Source of the DNA: Trichocoleus sp. FACHB-46 | Lineage (GTDB): Bacteria > Cyanobacteriota > Cyanobacteriia > FACHB-46 | Direction of reading: 5' to 3' | Length of the DNA: 64,000 nt | NCBI RefSeq assembly: GCF_014695385.1 | Contig: NZ_JACJOD010000006.1 | Coordinates: 744,001 to 808,000 of the forward strand | In this document: positions 43,888 to 51,397 of the stretch, piece by piece | Position numbering within the stretch: position 1 is the stretch's first letter | Layout: each line of letters starts with the position of its first letter | Notes under the pieces: model-generated | What the model saw: the letters and a program-made list of their open reading frames with translations, nothing else | Databases searched by the model: none | What the model was told of the DNA's origin: nothing | Program-made: the position numbers and the translations under genes

Positions 43888-44838
43888 ATGCTATCAGCTC
43901 GTTTTTTCCGCTTTTTTCAGCACCTAAACTGGAAAACGATTAAAGAAGTCATTGACTCTGCTGGTAAGCAGCGGCTACCAGGGCTCTCCGCAGAAATGGC
44001 TTACAACGCCATGTTGGGGCTGTTTCCGGCAATTTTGGCTGTTTTGACGGCGATTGGGCTATTTGAATCCCTGCAAGGAACGCTGCAAAGGCTAGCGTCT
44101 CAACTCAGTCAAGTCGCCCCTGAGGAAGTCCAGATTCTTATTCAAAACTTTGTCAGAGGCATCAGCCAAACCCGGAATCGTAGTTTGTTTTCCCTCAGTT
44201 TCATTGCAGCAATTTGGGCATCTTCCGGCGCGTTGAGTGCGGCAATGACGGCTTTTGACCACATCCAGCAAGTTCCACCAGAGCAAACTCGTCCGTTTTG
44301 GAAAGCTAAATTGGTTTCTGTCGCACTTACGGTCGGCACGATTTTGCTGTTACTGATGGCATCGTTTCTGATGTTTATTAGTGACTTGATCGTCAAGCAT
44401 GTAGCCAGCCAAAGCGGTTTTTTAGGATCAGGGTTGCTGTCAACTTGGCGGCTACTGAGTTGGCCCTTGGCTCTGGGAATTGTCTCAGCAGCGTTTGCCT
44501 TTATTTATCGCTATGGTCCTAGCCAATGGAAGATTGGCACGCCCATTATGCCGGGAGCAGTACTGGCAGCAGTATTTTGGGCGATTCTCTCAAGTTTGTT
44601 TCGATATTATGTCTCCCATTTTGGCGACTTTAACCGAGCTTATGGTGCCATTGGTGCGGTGATTGTCTTGTTGCTCTGGCTTTACCTCAGCTCCTTGGTG
44701 CTCCTGATTGGCAACCAGTTAAATGTCACGGTGGGTGCAGCCATGCGGCAACAACACCGACAAAACGTGATTCAGGCAATCAAGCTATCGCGCTCGTTGC
44801 AGCCCAGCGACAATCCCACTACCGATAGTCAGAAATAA
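43888..44838 (+). CDS. YihY/BrkB-family membrane protein
   Basis: Inner-membrane protein of the YihY/virulence factor BrkB family (once mislabelled RNase BN). The 316-residue product has six predicted spans, the family motif LPGLSAEMAYNAMLGLFPAI at about 28-48, a central amphipathic region and GAIGAVIVLLLWLYLSSLVLLIG near 255-275. Transport substrate unknown. Its 3' end overlaps 54 bp of the convergent small membrane-protein gene. It begins 72 bp after the GGDEF gene on the same strand. Confidence 0.88.
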   Translation: MLSARFFRFFQHLNWKTIKEVIDSAGKQRLPGLSAEMAYNAMLGLFPAILAVLTAIGLFESLQGTLQRLASQLSQVAPEEVQILIQNFVRGISQTRNRSLFSLSFIAAIWASSGALSAAMTAFDHIQQVPPEQTRPFWKAKLVSVALTVGTILLLLMASFLMFISDLIVKHVASQSGFLGSGLLSTWRLLSWPLALGIVSAAFAFIYRYGPSQWKIGTPIMPGAVLAAVFWAILSSLFRYYVSHFGDFNRAYGAIGAVIVLLLWLYLSSLVLLIGNQLNVTVGAAMRQQHRQNVIQAIKLSRSLQPSDNPTTDSQK

Positions 44839-44976
44839 GAGAAACCAGAGGATGGCGCTGGAAAGAAACGATAAAACCCCAAACCCCCTCAAAATCCAAA
44901 TCACCGTGGTAATGCCCAAGCAAATGAAAAAAAACTTGGTAGTAGGGTGAGAAAATTTCCGAGAGAAGTTATGCAT
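44785..44976 (-). CDS. Small membrane protein antisense to the brkB-like 3' end
   Basis: A 63-residue protein with two hydrophobic segments (about 14-30 and 34-58) separated by RGFGVLSF. The hydrophobic pattern with charged ends (KFSHPTTK, QRAR) resembles small cyanobacterial membrane proteins I recall but cannot name. It ends inside the coding end of the BrkB-like gene on the other strand. The GAG-like ribosome site is weak, so confidence is moderate. Confidence 0.5.
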   Translation of the reverse strand: MHNFSRKFSHPTTKFFFICLGITTVIWILRGFGVLSFLSSAILWFLLFLTIGSGIVAGLQRAR

Positions 44977-45288
44977 TGCTCTTTACGTCCTCAACTCAGC
45001 AAAACGCTGTCAGCGATCGCCCTCATTGTGGCATGAGAAATAGAGCGAGTTAAACCAGTAGGGGCGGCTGAGAAATGTTTAATTAAGTAGAAATTGGTTT
45101 ACAGATTCTTACAAAATTTTGCGGAATCTTTATTTAGAATCAACCCCTTTTCCTGGAGATCTAGGTAAGGTGGTGAATAAATCAAGTAGAACCTCGGTGG
45201 CCAAAATTTCCTAATGCCTGAAAAGGCAAGGTTTTAATCTAGGCTGGTTAGGCGTTTCTATTGGCTTATCAGGAGTTCCTGAGTCTAC
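44977..45288. other. 312-bp intergenic region
   Basis: Between the small membrane protein and the SRPBCC gene (divergent). AT-rich in the middle. No RNA gene or convincing hairpin; presumably promoters for both. Confidence 0.35.
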
Positions 45289-45855
45289 ATGACTGCTGAC
45301 CTATTTAATGACGATTGTCTGGCATCGATCCCCAACCGCAGTCAGAGCGAACATGAAGCTCTGCTACGAGGCGAGATTCTACTGAGTACAAGAGCCTATT
45401 CTGCTTGGGGAGGGGCGGTTACAGCTTCGATGTATTTGCCCCTGTCGCGATCGCTGGCTTGGCAGCAGCTAACCGACTACCCCCGTTGGGTACAGTACTT
45501 TCCTGATCTGGTGCGCAGTGAAGTGCTGCAACGAGGCGATAGTCTAGGGTCAGGGGGAAAACGGCTTTACCAGGTGGCAAACAAGGCATTTCTCTTTTTT
45601 ACTGCTCAAGTTGAGGTTTACCTGCGGGTAGTAGAGACTGTGCATCAAAAAATTCAGTTTCGCCAAGAGCAAGGCAGCTTTACTGATTTTGCCGCTGAAT
45701 TGACTCTGCAAGATTATCGCACAGGAACGCTTCTGGCCTACTCGGTGCAAGCCACCCCTGCGATTCCGGTGCCGACGCTGTTTGTGCAACAAGCAATCCA
45801 GCTAGATTTGCCAACTAACATGCGGCAGATGCGCCAAGTGCTTTGTGTTAAGTAG
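45289..45855 (+). CDS. SRPBCC (START-like) family protein
   Basis: A 188-residue protein with the helix-grip SRPBCC fold, the superfamily of polyketide cyclases and lipid-binding START domains. Typical strand-helix sequence: AVTASMYLPLSRSLAWQQLTDY, then PRWVQYFPDLVRSEVL, followed by the antiparallel strands EVYLRVVETVHQKIQF and a long C-terminal helix. The usual W..(F/Y)P pattern is present at PRWVQYFPD. A small hydrophobic ligand is likely but unknown. It precedes the secreted-protein gene by 61 bp on the same strand; linkage not proven. Confidence 0.8.
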   Translation: MTADLFNDDCLASIPNRSQSEHEALLRGEILLSTRAYSAWGGAVTASMYLPLSRSLAWQQLTDYPRWVQYFPDLVRSEVLQRGDSLGSGGKRLYQVANKAFLFFTAQVEVYLRVVETVHQKIQFRQEQGSFTDFAAELTLQDYRTGTLLAYSVQATPAIPVPTLFVQQAIQLDLPTNMRQMRQVLCVK

Positions 45856-45916
45856 ATTGAAACTTGGCTTGAGCTAGATTGTGATTGATTGTCCACCCTC
45901 ATTGACTGAGGTTTTT

Positions 45917-46720
45917 ATGACTGCTTGCTTCCAGCTTCAACCGCGCCCTCAAGATGATGCTTTAGCTCCAAAACATGCTCGTTTGGCTCGTCGGAGCAAA
46001 ATTGGTTGGACAAAAGTGGCGATCGCGGCTTTGAGTTCGGTGATGTCGGTCGGTTTGATGGATGCTGCGACAGCGGCAACACCTGCTTCTTTGGCTGACT
46101 CTCCCGCAGCCCAGAAACTCAATAAGATGTTTTCCCCCAAGATCCAGCAAATCCTTAACTCTTGCGCTCAGCAGGGTAGCGTTAACTTGAGCGCGGGCGC
46201 TGACAAAGATGGCTCGGTCATTTGCGCCAATGGGACTCGGAACTCCTCGGTGCAGTTTAATGAATATGTCAGTACGGTGTCCGATTTTCTCTCAGCTAGT
46301 TTCTTAGTCGGGGTGCGTGCCGCTCTACAATCTTATCCAGGGGCGCAAATGGATATGGTAACCAGTTACCTAGCCACCCCAGATGGCAAAGCTTCCTTGC
46401 AAGATGCGCTGACTAATGCCATTACCACCAGTGGCCTAGTGCCGCAAAGTTCTCAGAAGTCTGTCAGTTTTCTAGTGAATCGGGTGATGCAGCGATCGCT
46501 ACCGATTTTACAAAACACAAATAAATTCAGTAACTTGTTGGGCAGTACAGAGCAGTACCGCAAGGTGGCGAATAACTTCTGCAAACCCCCTGGCATGACG
46601 GTAGAGAAAGCTAGAACCTTAGTTCCGCAACTAGATGCGGTGCAAATCTACGCCATCTGTGTGCAGGAATCCGGCTTATCTGATGAAGTCCAAAAGGAGA
46701 TCCAACAGCCAAACAAGTAG
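45917..46720 (+). CDS. Hypothetical secreted protein
   Basis: Not recognised. From the ATG at 45917 (a TGAGG site 6 nt upstream) the product has 267 residues. A hydrophobic segment at about 30-52 (VAIAALSSVMSVGLMDAATA) ends in Ala-x-Ala sites, suggesting an N-terminal signal or anchor preceded by a 25-residue positive region. The mature part has four Cys residues in pairs likely to bridge (NSCAQQG, VICANGT, NNFCKPPG, AICVQESG), fitting an oxidising extracytoplasmic location. Beyond this no motif is visible. Confidence 0.6.
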   Translation: MTACFQLQPRPQDDALAPKHARLARRSKIGWTKVAIAALSSVMSVGLMDAATAATPASLADSPAAQKLNKMFSPKIQQILNSCAQQGSVNLSAGADKDGSVICANGTRNSSVQFNEYVSTVSDFLSASFLVGVRAALQSYPGAQMDMVTSYLATPDGKASLQDALTNAITTSGLVPQSSQKSVSFLVNRVMQRSLPILQNTNKFSNLLGSTEQYRKVANNFCKPPGMTVEKARTLVPQLDAVQIYAICVQESGLSDEVQKEIQQPNK

Positions 46721-46779
46721 CCATGCAAGAAGAACGGCGGGCGTAATTGCCCAGCTTTGATGCAGTCTGTTAGGAGATG

Positions 46780-47103
46780 TTAGGCGGGCGATCGCGCTGT
46801 TGCTGGCTCTACAGGAGTTTCAGGTGCGATCGCCTCTACGTCTGCTTGCACAATGCGTAAAATTCGAGCAATGTAGACCGCTCGCTGTTGCTCCCGTTCT
46901 GCGGCAGCTTGGGGATCTGGCTGGTAAGCGTCAATTTCTGCGTGGGATAGTAAGCCTTTCGCTTGGGCGAGGCGTTCTACTGTGTCAAGGCGATCGCGTA
47001 ATACAGACACCTCTTCGGCGAGGGCAAGGACCATTGCCAGCAATTTATCGGTTTCTGGATTCTCGAAGTAAAGGGGTCGTTTGCCTTTGGCGATGGCCAT
47101 CAC
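46780..47103 (-). CDS. Hypothetical helical protein
   Basis: A 107-residue protein without recognised domains. It is helical with heptad-like Leu/Val (ALAEEVSVLRDRLDTVERLAQ near residues 27-47), suggesting a short coiled coil, and a Pro/Thr tail. An in-frame ATG three bases later could also be the start. It lies 102 bp after the methyltransferase on the same strand. Confidence 0.55.
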   Translation of the reverse strand: MMAIAKGKRPLYFENPETDKLLAMVLALAEEVSVLRDRLDTVERLAQAKGLLSHAEIDAYQPDPQAAAEREQQRAVYIARILRIVQADVEAIAPETPVEPATARSPA

Positions 47104-47169
47104 TGCTCCTAGGCGATTGCGCCTTGGTTATACTTGAGAGATCTATAGCAATCCAGAGCAATCCGAAAT

Positions 47170-47199
47170 GGGTTGTGAAAAGTGCATTTCTCACAACCC
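47170..47199. other. Inverted repeat between two minus-strand genes
   Basis: GGGTTGTGA (47170-47178) and TCACAACCC (47191-47199) are a perfect 9-bp dyad with a 12-nt spacer. It has no U-tract. Either an operator for the downstream helical-protein gene or an RNA structure after the methyltransferase gene. Confidence 0.4.
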
Positions 47200-47205
47200 T
47201 CAACC

Positions 47206-48378
47206 TTATAAATCATTCTGGATAGGACTGCTATCTTTATGGGCAGCTAAGAGAAACCAGTTGCCCCGACTGCCAAAGCCTCCATCTTTTAACTGGTCTG
47301 TTTTTAATTCCATTGCTGCCACCGTTTGAGTGATGTTTTCAGCAGCAAAGCCAGCTTGTAGAGTGAGTGCTTCTAAGTCTAGCTGGCGCATCGCTCCCCA
47401 CCAAGGTTCATTGTTATTTTGAGTTTCCCAGTCAAACATAAAGGCGCTGAAGGGGTCCATGTTGCGGTAGAGCGGCGCTTCCGCATGTACCATTAATCCA
47501 CCTGGCTTGAGCAGGCGATTGCATTCACGCAGGATATTGGCGATCGCGTGGGGCGGAGCTTCGTGCAAAAGGATATGAGAAACGATGAGATCAAAGGAGG
47601 CATCAAGAAAATCTGTATGTTCAGCGTTCTGTTGGGAAAAATGCACCCGCTTCCCTAATGCTTCAGCCCGTGCATGAGCATAGCGCAGCGTAGGAGCAGC
47701 GACATCAATGGCCTGTACTTCTGCATCTGGATAGGCATCTACATAAGGCAGGGTGCTATGCCCGACCGAACATCCTAAGTCTAAAATCTTCTCCGGTTGC
47801 CAATCAGGATATTGCAGCTTGAGATAGTTTTGAATGACTGCTTGGCCCATGGCATCATTCAACGGGCCAAGCCGACCCATCGCATAGAGATAGACACCGC
47901 GATCGTAGGTGACCCCTGCTGCAATATCCTCGTCGCGATATTCACTGTGATAACCCCCTGGCATACAGTGGATATCCACCGCTGTATGATAAACCGGAAC
48001 TTCTAACGTGGGATTCAGAGTTAACGAGCCGATCGCCTGAGTCTGGAGTTGTTGCGATCGCGCCATCAGTTCTGGAAGTTGTCGCTCAACACTGAGGTTG
48101 ACGGATTCCCACAGCATCTCCTGAGCGGTACGCCGTAATGCTCCCCACATACAGTAGTAGGATTCTTGCTGCATTAATTGGCGAATTTCATGCTGCGTTT
48201 CGGGCGATCGCTGGTGTTCTTGATCAAATTTCGGTTTGAGTCGTTGCTCATAAATGGTACGGTTGTTCGGTGAGATCTGTGTCGCAATGTGTTGTTTCAG
48301 ACTATGGACAAATTGTTGACGAGCCAACTCATCATGGGTGGGTTGCGGTAGCATCGCATGTTGTACTTGCTCATCCAT
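47206..48378 (-). CDS. Class I SAM-dependent methyltransferase
   Basis: A 390-residue methyltransferase. The ATG at 48378 has an AGGAGG ribosome site 7 nt upstream; an upstream TTG frame extends to 48399 without one. SAM-binding motif I is KILDLGCSVGHST near residue 190, followed by AIDVAAPTLRYAH, FDLIVSHILLHE and RLLKPGGLMVHAE. A roughly 180-residue N-terminal helical part precedes the catalytic domain and is unlike stand-alone UbiE-type enzymes. Substrate unknown. It lies just left of the integrated element. Confidence 0.85.
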   Translation of the reverse strand: MDEQVQHAMLPQPTHDELARQQFVHSLKQHIATQISPNNRTIYEQRLKPKFDQEHQRSPETQHEIRQLMQQESYYCMWGALRRTAQEMLWESVNLSVERQLPELMARSQQLQTQAIGSLTLNPTLEVPVYHTAVDIHCMPGGYHSEYRDEDIAAGVTYDRGVYLYAMGRLGPLNDAMGQAVIQNYLKLQYPDWQPEKILDLGCSVGHSTLPYVDAYPDAEVQAIDVAAPTLRYAHARAEALGKRVHFSQQNAEHTDFLDASFDLIVSHILLHEAPPHAIANILRECNRLLKPGGLMVHAEAPLYRNMDPFSAFMFDWETQNNNEPWWGAMRQLDLEALTLQAGFAAENITQTVAAMELKTDQLKDGGFGSRGNWFLLAAHKDSSPIQNDL

Positions 48379-48603
48379 GACGGCACCTCCTAGCTCCAAA
48401 ACTTTTGATTCATGAGCCTACGTGGTGTAGATCCAATCACCTTCGAGGCAGAGGCTCACCCACTAATCTAGCGACTGGATCTGCATCTGCCGCGATCGCG
48501 TTGTAAAAATTTGTACGCTGGGGAGCAAGATGGTTTGAGTTTCAATGGAGTGCTAGACACGCTTTTGGGCGTGGCCGATATTTAGTGCAGTAACTACTAA
48601 AAC

Positions 48604-48637
48604 AAAGCCCTCTGAAAGTTTAGTTTCAGAGGGCTTT
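48604..48637 (-). terminator. Original terminator of the tRNA-Phe transcript, now displaced
   Basis: A perfect 14-bp hairpin, AAAGCCCTCTGAAA against TTTCAGAGGGCTTT, with a 6-nt loop and T-runs on both sides. It lies just beyond the left 48-bp repeat, where the sequence downstream of an uninterrupted tRNA-Phe gene would be. The intact tRNA is now 5.1 kb away at the other end of the element. Confidence 0.7.
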
Positions 48638-48650
48638 TAGTTTCATCCGG

Positions 48651-48698
48651 TATGCCAGGAACGAGACTTGAACTCGTGACACGAGGATTTTCAGTCCT
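48651..48698. repeat. Left attachment-site repeat (tRNA-Phe 3' fragment)
   Basis: 48 bp identical to 53745-53792, comprising the acceptor 3' strand, T-arm, variable loop and the 3' anticodon arm of tRNA-Phe. The sequence beyond 48698 cannot complete a tRNA. Confidence 0.9.
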
Positions 48699-48741
48699 AG
48701 AATCTATAACTTCTGAAATTCTTGCTATGTAAGGGTTATAG

Positions 48742-48791
48742 GTTTATCGCGGTTTTATCTCAATTCAATTTATCGCAGTTTTATCGCAGTT
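48742..48791. repeat. TTATCGCAG iterons, left end
   Basis: Copies of TTATCGC(A/G)G: one at 48744, a degenerate TTTTATC, then two intact copies at about 48770-48789. The same motif clusters at 53632-53676 at the other end. They are probably integrase arm-binding sites. Confidence 0.6.
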
Positions 48792-48848
48792 ATGCTAGGT
48801 TTTGCTTGGTGGTACAGCTAATTCAAGCCACTGAGAGCAGAGGATAAA

Positions 48849-50042
48849 ATGCGACCAATCAACCCCAAAAACAACAATGGCAGCATCAAGCTTGAGTTTA
48901 GTTATGCGGGTAAGCGGCACTCGTTAGCACCTGGGGGTAAGTTTGACGATCCGATCGCATTGGGTAACGCGCAAAGAATCGCAGCTCAGATTTACAACGA
49001 TTGCCTTACTGGTAACTTCGATCCAACGCTATCGAAATACAAGCCAGCTACAGCACCGAACTTTAAAGGGAGAAGCGTTCAGGCAGTACAAGAAGATCTA
49101 GAAGCTGCTAGGGAAGCGTTGAAACTACGCTGTATCTCTTTAGGGTTATGGGATAAATACGTCGATTACAAACGTCCTAGTGTCTCCCCTAGTACGATCG
49201 CGAAGGATTACCAAAAGGTCAAAAACTATCTGCTTAAAGCTCCCAAGATGGGAGGTGCCAAGGAATTAATAAATTCCACAGATTTTCGCGACTGGCTCCT
49301 TAAGCAAACAACGCCAGCAGCAACTAAGAAGGTTATCACTCAAGTTTCAGCCTGCTGTGATTGGGCGATCGATGAAAAACTATTGAGAGAAAATCCCTTC
49401 TTGGGAATGGCAAAGAAAATCAAGCTGCCTAAATCAGCTAAAGCAAAGAAGCCAGAAGCATTTACGAGGGAGGAACAAGTCAGAATTATTGAAGCGTTCA
49501 AAACCAATCAATTTCGCTCTAAAGCTGATAGGTTTGGTCACTCCTGCTACGCTCCCTATGTAGAGTTCCTATTCGCTAGCGGTTGTAGACCATCTGAGGT
49601 ATTACCCTTGCAGTGGAAGCACATAAACCCCGATCTGAAGGTAATTAGGTTTACTCAAGCATTAGTAGAGGGTGAAGGCGGGCGGGTGTTGAAAGATGGG
49701 TTGAAGACGCAATCTGAAAGAGTGGTACCAACAAGTAAACGTATTCAAGCGTTATTGGAATCGATCAAGCCTGAAAACTGCAAGCCTGAACAGCTAGTTT
49801 TTCCTGCAATTGAAGGCGGTTATATTGATCATCACAACTTTTGCAATCGCCAGTGGAAGGCTGTTTTAGAAGGGCTGAAGATACCATACAGAAAGCCTTA
49901 TTCGACTAGACACTCTCTAATTACTGATGCCTTAGACTTAGGTATGGATGCTAAGGACGTATCTGCGTTAGTTGGTAATTCAGCAAAAATGATTTATGAG
50001 CATTATGCATCTCAGAAAAAAGGAATAACCCTACCTGAGTAG
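48849..50042 (+). CDS. Tyrosine-type site-specific integrase
   Basis: A 397-residue phage-type integrase. The N-terminus (1-65; GSIKLEFSYAGKRHSL) is an arm-binding domain of the DUF3596 type, followed by a SAM-like core-binding domain (about 90-190) and the catalytic domain. Catalytic residues: R247 in GCRPSEV, the TRHS box (R354, H355), and the nucleophile Tyr, most likely Y383 in MIYEHYA. It lies 150 bp inside the left repeat and reads into the element; iterons lie in its upstream region. It probably excises and inserts the element at tRNA-Phe. Confidence 0.93.
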   Translation: MRPINPKNNNGSIKLEFSYAGKRHSLAPGGKFDDPIALGNAQRIAAQIYNDCLTGNFDPTLSKYKPATAPNFKGRSVQAVQEDLEAAREALKLRCISLGLWDKYVDYKRPSVSPSTIAKDYQKVKNYLLKAPKMGGAKELINSTDFRDWLLKQTTPAATKKVITQVSACCDWAIDEKLLRENPFLGMAKKIKLPKSAKAKKPEAFTREEQVRIIEAFKTNQFRSKADRFGHSCYAPYVEFLFASGCRPSEVLPLQWKHINPDLKVIRFTQALVEGEGGRVLKDGLKTQSERVVPTSKRIQALLESIKPENCKPEQLVFPAIEGGYIDHHNFCNRQWKAVLEGLKIPYRKPYSTRHSLITDALDLGMDAKDVSALVGNSAKMIYEHYASQKKGITLPE

Positions 50043-50095
50043 AGCCAACCGTCGATAACGCCCTAAGTTGTCAAAGAATCAATTTTCCCGACCAT

Positions 50096-50230
50096 GGGGT
50101 TAGTCATTTATAGAAGTAAGTTAAACTTCTGAAGTTAAACTAGGTTGGAAATATGGGTAAAGGGTCATAAATCAGCTATGACCCTTTTGTTTTGAAACAG
50201 GTTAGATAACTCCACCTTATTGATTTGTCG
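50096..50230 (+). ncRNA. Twin structured element, copy A
   Basis: One of two diverged ~135-nt copies (other at 50330-50467). Shared order: GGGGTTA, CATTTAT, an AACTTC-T-GAAGTT dyad, a terminator-like hairpin (11-bp stem from 50159 to 50187 with loop AATCAGC, then TTTTGTTTT), and a tail with ACCTTATT..T.TGTCG. It lies 54 bp after the integrase stop. Whether it is a separate RNA or the integrase 3' end is open. Confidence 0.5.
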
Positions 50231-50329
50231 AGCGTAGTGCTTGAAAACGTCCGATCGGTTTTGTCTATTTAAAGCGTGCTGAACTTAAGTTACCGGGTGG
50301 AGTCGGTTCAGAAATTCTGCATGAGACGT

Positions 50330-50467
50330 GGGGTTAAGGCATTTATCAAACTAAGTTGAACTTCAGAAGTTAATCTTACTTACATAAATGCTTACAGGGT
50401 AGCCAATCACCAGCTACCCTTTTTTGTGTCAATACAGACTAGGTAGTTCTACCTTATTAATCTGTCG
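50330..50467 (+). ncRNA. Twin structured element, copy B
   Basis: Second copy. Its hairpin AGGGTAGC/GCTACCCT (50396-50420) has a loop containing AATCA, as in copy A, and is followed by TTTTTT. The stem bases differ from copy A on both sides in a compensating way, supporting a conserved RNA structure. It ends 10 bp before the stop of the KfrA-like gene on the other strand. Confidence 0.5.
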
Positions 50468-50477
50468 TGCCTTCTTA

Positions 50478-50942
50478 TTAAGGATTCGGAGCTAAATGAG
50501 AGACGATCGATTGAATATTGGGCTTTTCCTTAACAGCTTCCAGGAAAGCGGCTTTTAATTGCTCGTATTTCTTGTCTCGTTCTTCAAGCCTTGCTTTGAG
50601 GTCAGTAATTAGCAACATTGCTTCCTCCAGTTCTTTCCCTTGTTTATCTAGCGCTTCATCTTGCGATCGCACTCTGTCATCATTGAATCTGTTCTCTGCA
50701 ACTAATAAGGCTACATTCCAAAGATTTTCAGCCATCTCTCTGATTGGCTCTGGCAAAGGCTCTCTACGATTTTCGGCCCTTGCTATTTCCTCCTTGTAGT
50801 CCTCCCTAAACTCCTTCATATACTTAGTGACAGTGGTAAAAGAACATTTGGTAGCCTTCTGTACCAAGTCAACTGTGGGCCTCTTATTTTCACTTAGGAT
50901 CATGAGGGCTGCCCCATAGATTTTCTCTTTCGCTCCAGCCAT
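50478..50942 (-). CDS. KfrA-like DNA-binding coiled-coil protein
   Basis: A 154-residue protein with an N-terminal KfrA-type helix-turn-helix (about 1-60: IYGAALMILSENKRPTVDLV, then CSFTTVTKYMKEFRED) and a C-terminal coiled coil (about 95-140, KELEEAMLLITDLKARLEER). In plasmid biology KfrA proteins bind their own promoter and aid stability or segregation. Upstream lies a tight cluster of TGTAGT/ACTACA boxes, presumably its operator, so autoregulation is likely. It is the only minus-strand gene in the element that I consider certain. Shorter than plasmid KfrA (over 300 residues). Confidence 0.78.
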   Translation of the reverse strand: MAGAKEKIYGAALMILSENKRPTVDLVQKATKCSFTTVTKYMKEFREDYKEEIARAENRREPLPEPIREMAENLWNVALLVAENRFNDDRVRSQDEALDKQGKELEEAMLLITDLKARLEERDKKYEQLKAAFLEAVKEKPNIQSIVSHLAPNP

Positions 50943-50950
50943 AATAGAAG

Positions 50951-51030
50951 TGTAGTAAATATGTACTACTACACCTTACTACAGATTGCCTGGGCTATGT
51001 AGTGAGGTGTAGTCTTTACTTTTTACTACA
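50951..51030 (-). promoter_or_regulatory. Cluster of six TGTAGT/ACTACA boxes
   Basis: TGTAGT at 50951, 50998 and 51008, and ACTACA at 50968, 50978 and 51025. Six sites in 80 bp directly ahead of the KfrA-like start (50942) look like an operator array for autoregulation. Confidence 0.6.
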
Positions 51031-51117
51031 CTTGTACAGGTGCCCTAAAAGCCTATAAGTTTTTCAATTTTAAGACGTGTAGAAGTTCTAAGAAGAATGG
51101 GCATAACAGCTTCAGCG

Positions 51118-51294
51118 GTTGTATTCTGCGTAAAGCCTATAGGTTTCCCACTTTTGCTATCTGCTTTAAATGCGATTAATTCAGGCTCTCCATTTGTATC
51201 GCTCGCGCCTAGCCAAGGTGCAGTACGTGTCTTAGCAGTTGCATTCACGCACAAACCTAAAGGTTTCTGGCTTTTGCTGTACTCTATGAATGAA
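51118..51294. repeat. Two 57-bp units with 120-bp period in the element
   Basis: 51118-51174 and 51238-51294 are similar (CCTA.AGGTTTC...CTTTTGCT core, roughly 40 of 57 matches). Frames are open on both strands: the minus frame (51045-51254, and open further upstream) repeats SKSxKP(L/I)G(L/F)xxNxTA; the plus frame 51097-51300 repeats KPxGFxLLL. I cannot decide which strand, if any, is coding. Confidence 0.45.
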
Positions 51295-51397
51295 GCCTGA
51301 TAATTGAGTCTTTAGATAGCAGTAGAATGGAAACTCCTAGGACTATTCTTTCGCTGTAATGATTTGTCTAGGAAGCCATTGAGATAAACCTTGACCT

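Noticed and set aside
48651-48698. A second tRNA-Phe gene
   Set aside because: Only the 3' half matches; the flanking sequence cannot complete the anticodon, D and acceptor arms. It is an attachment-site copy.
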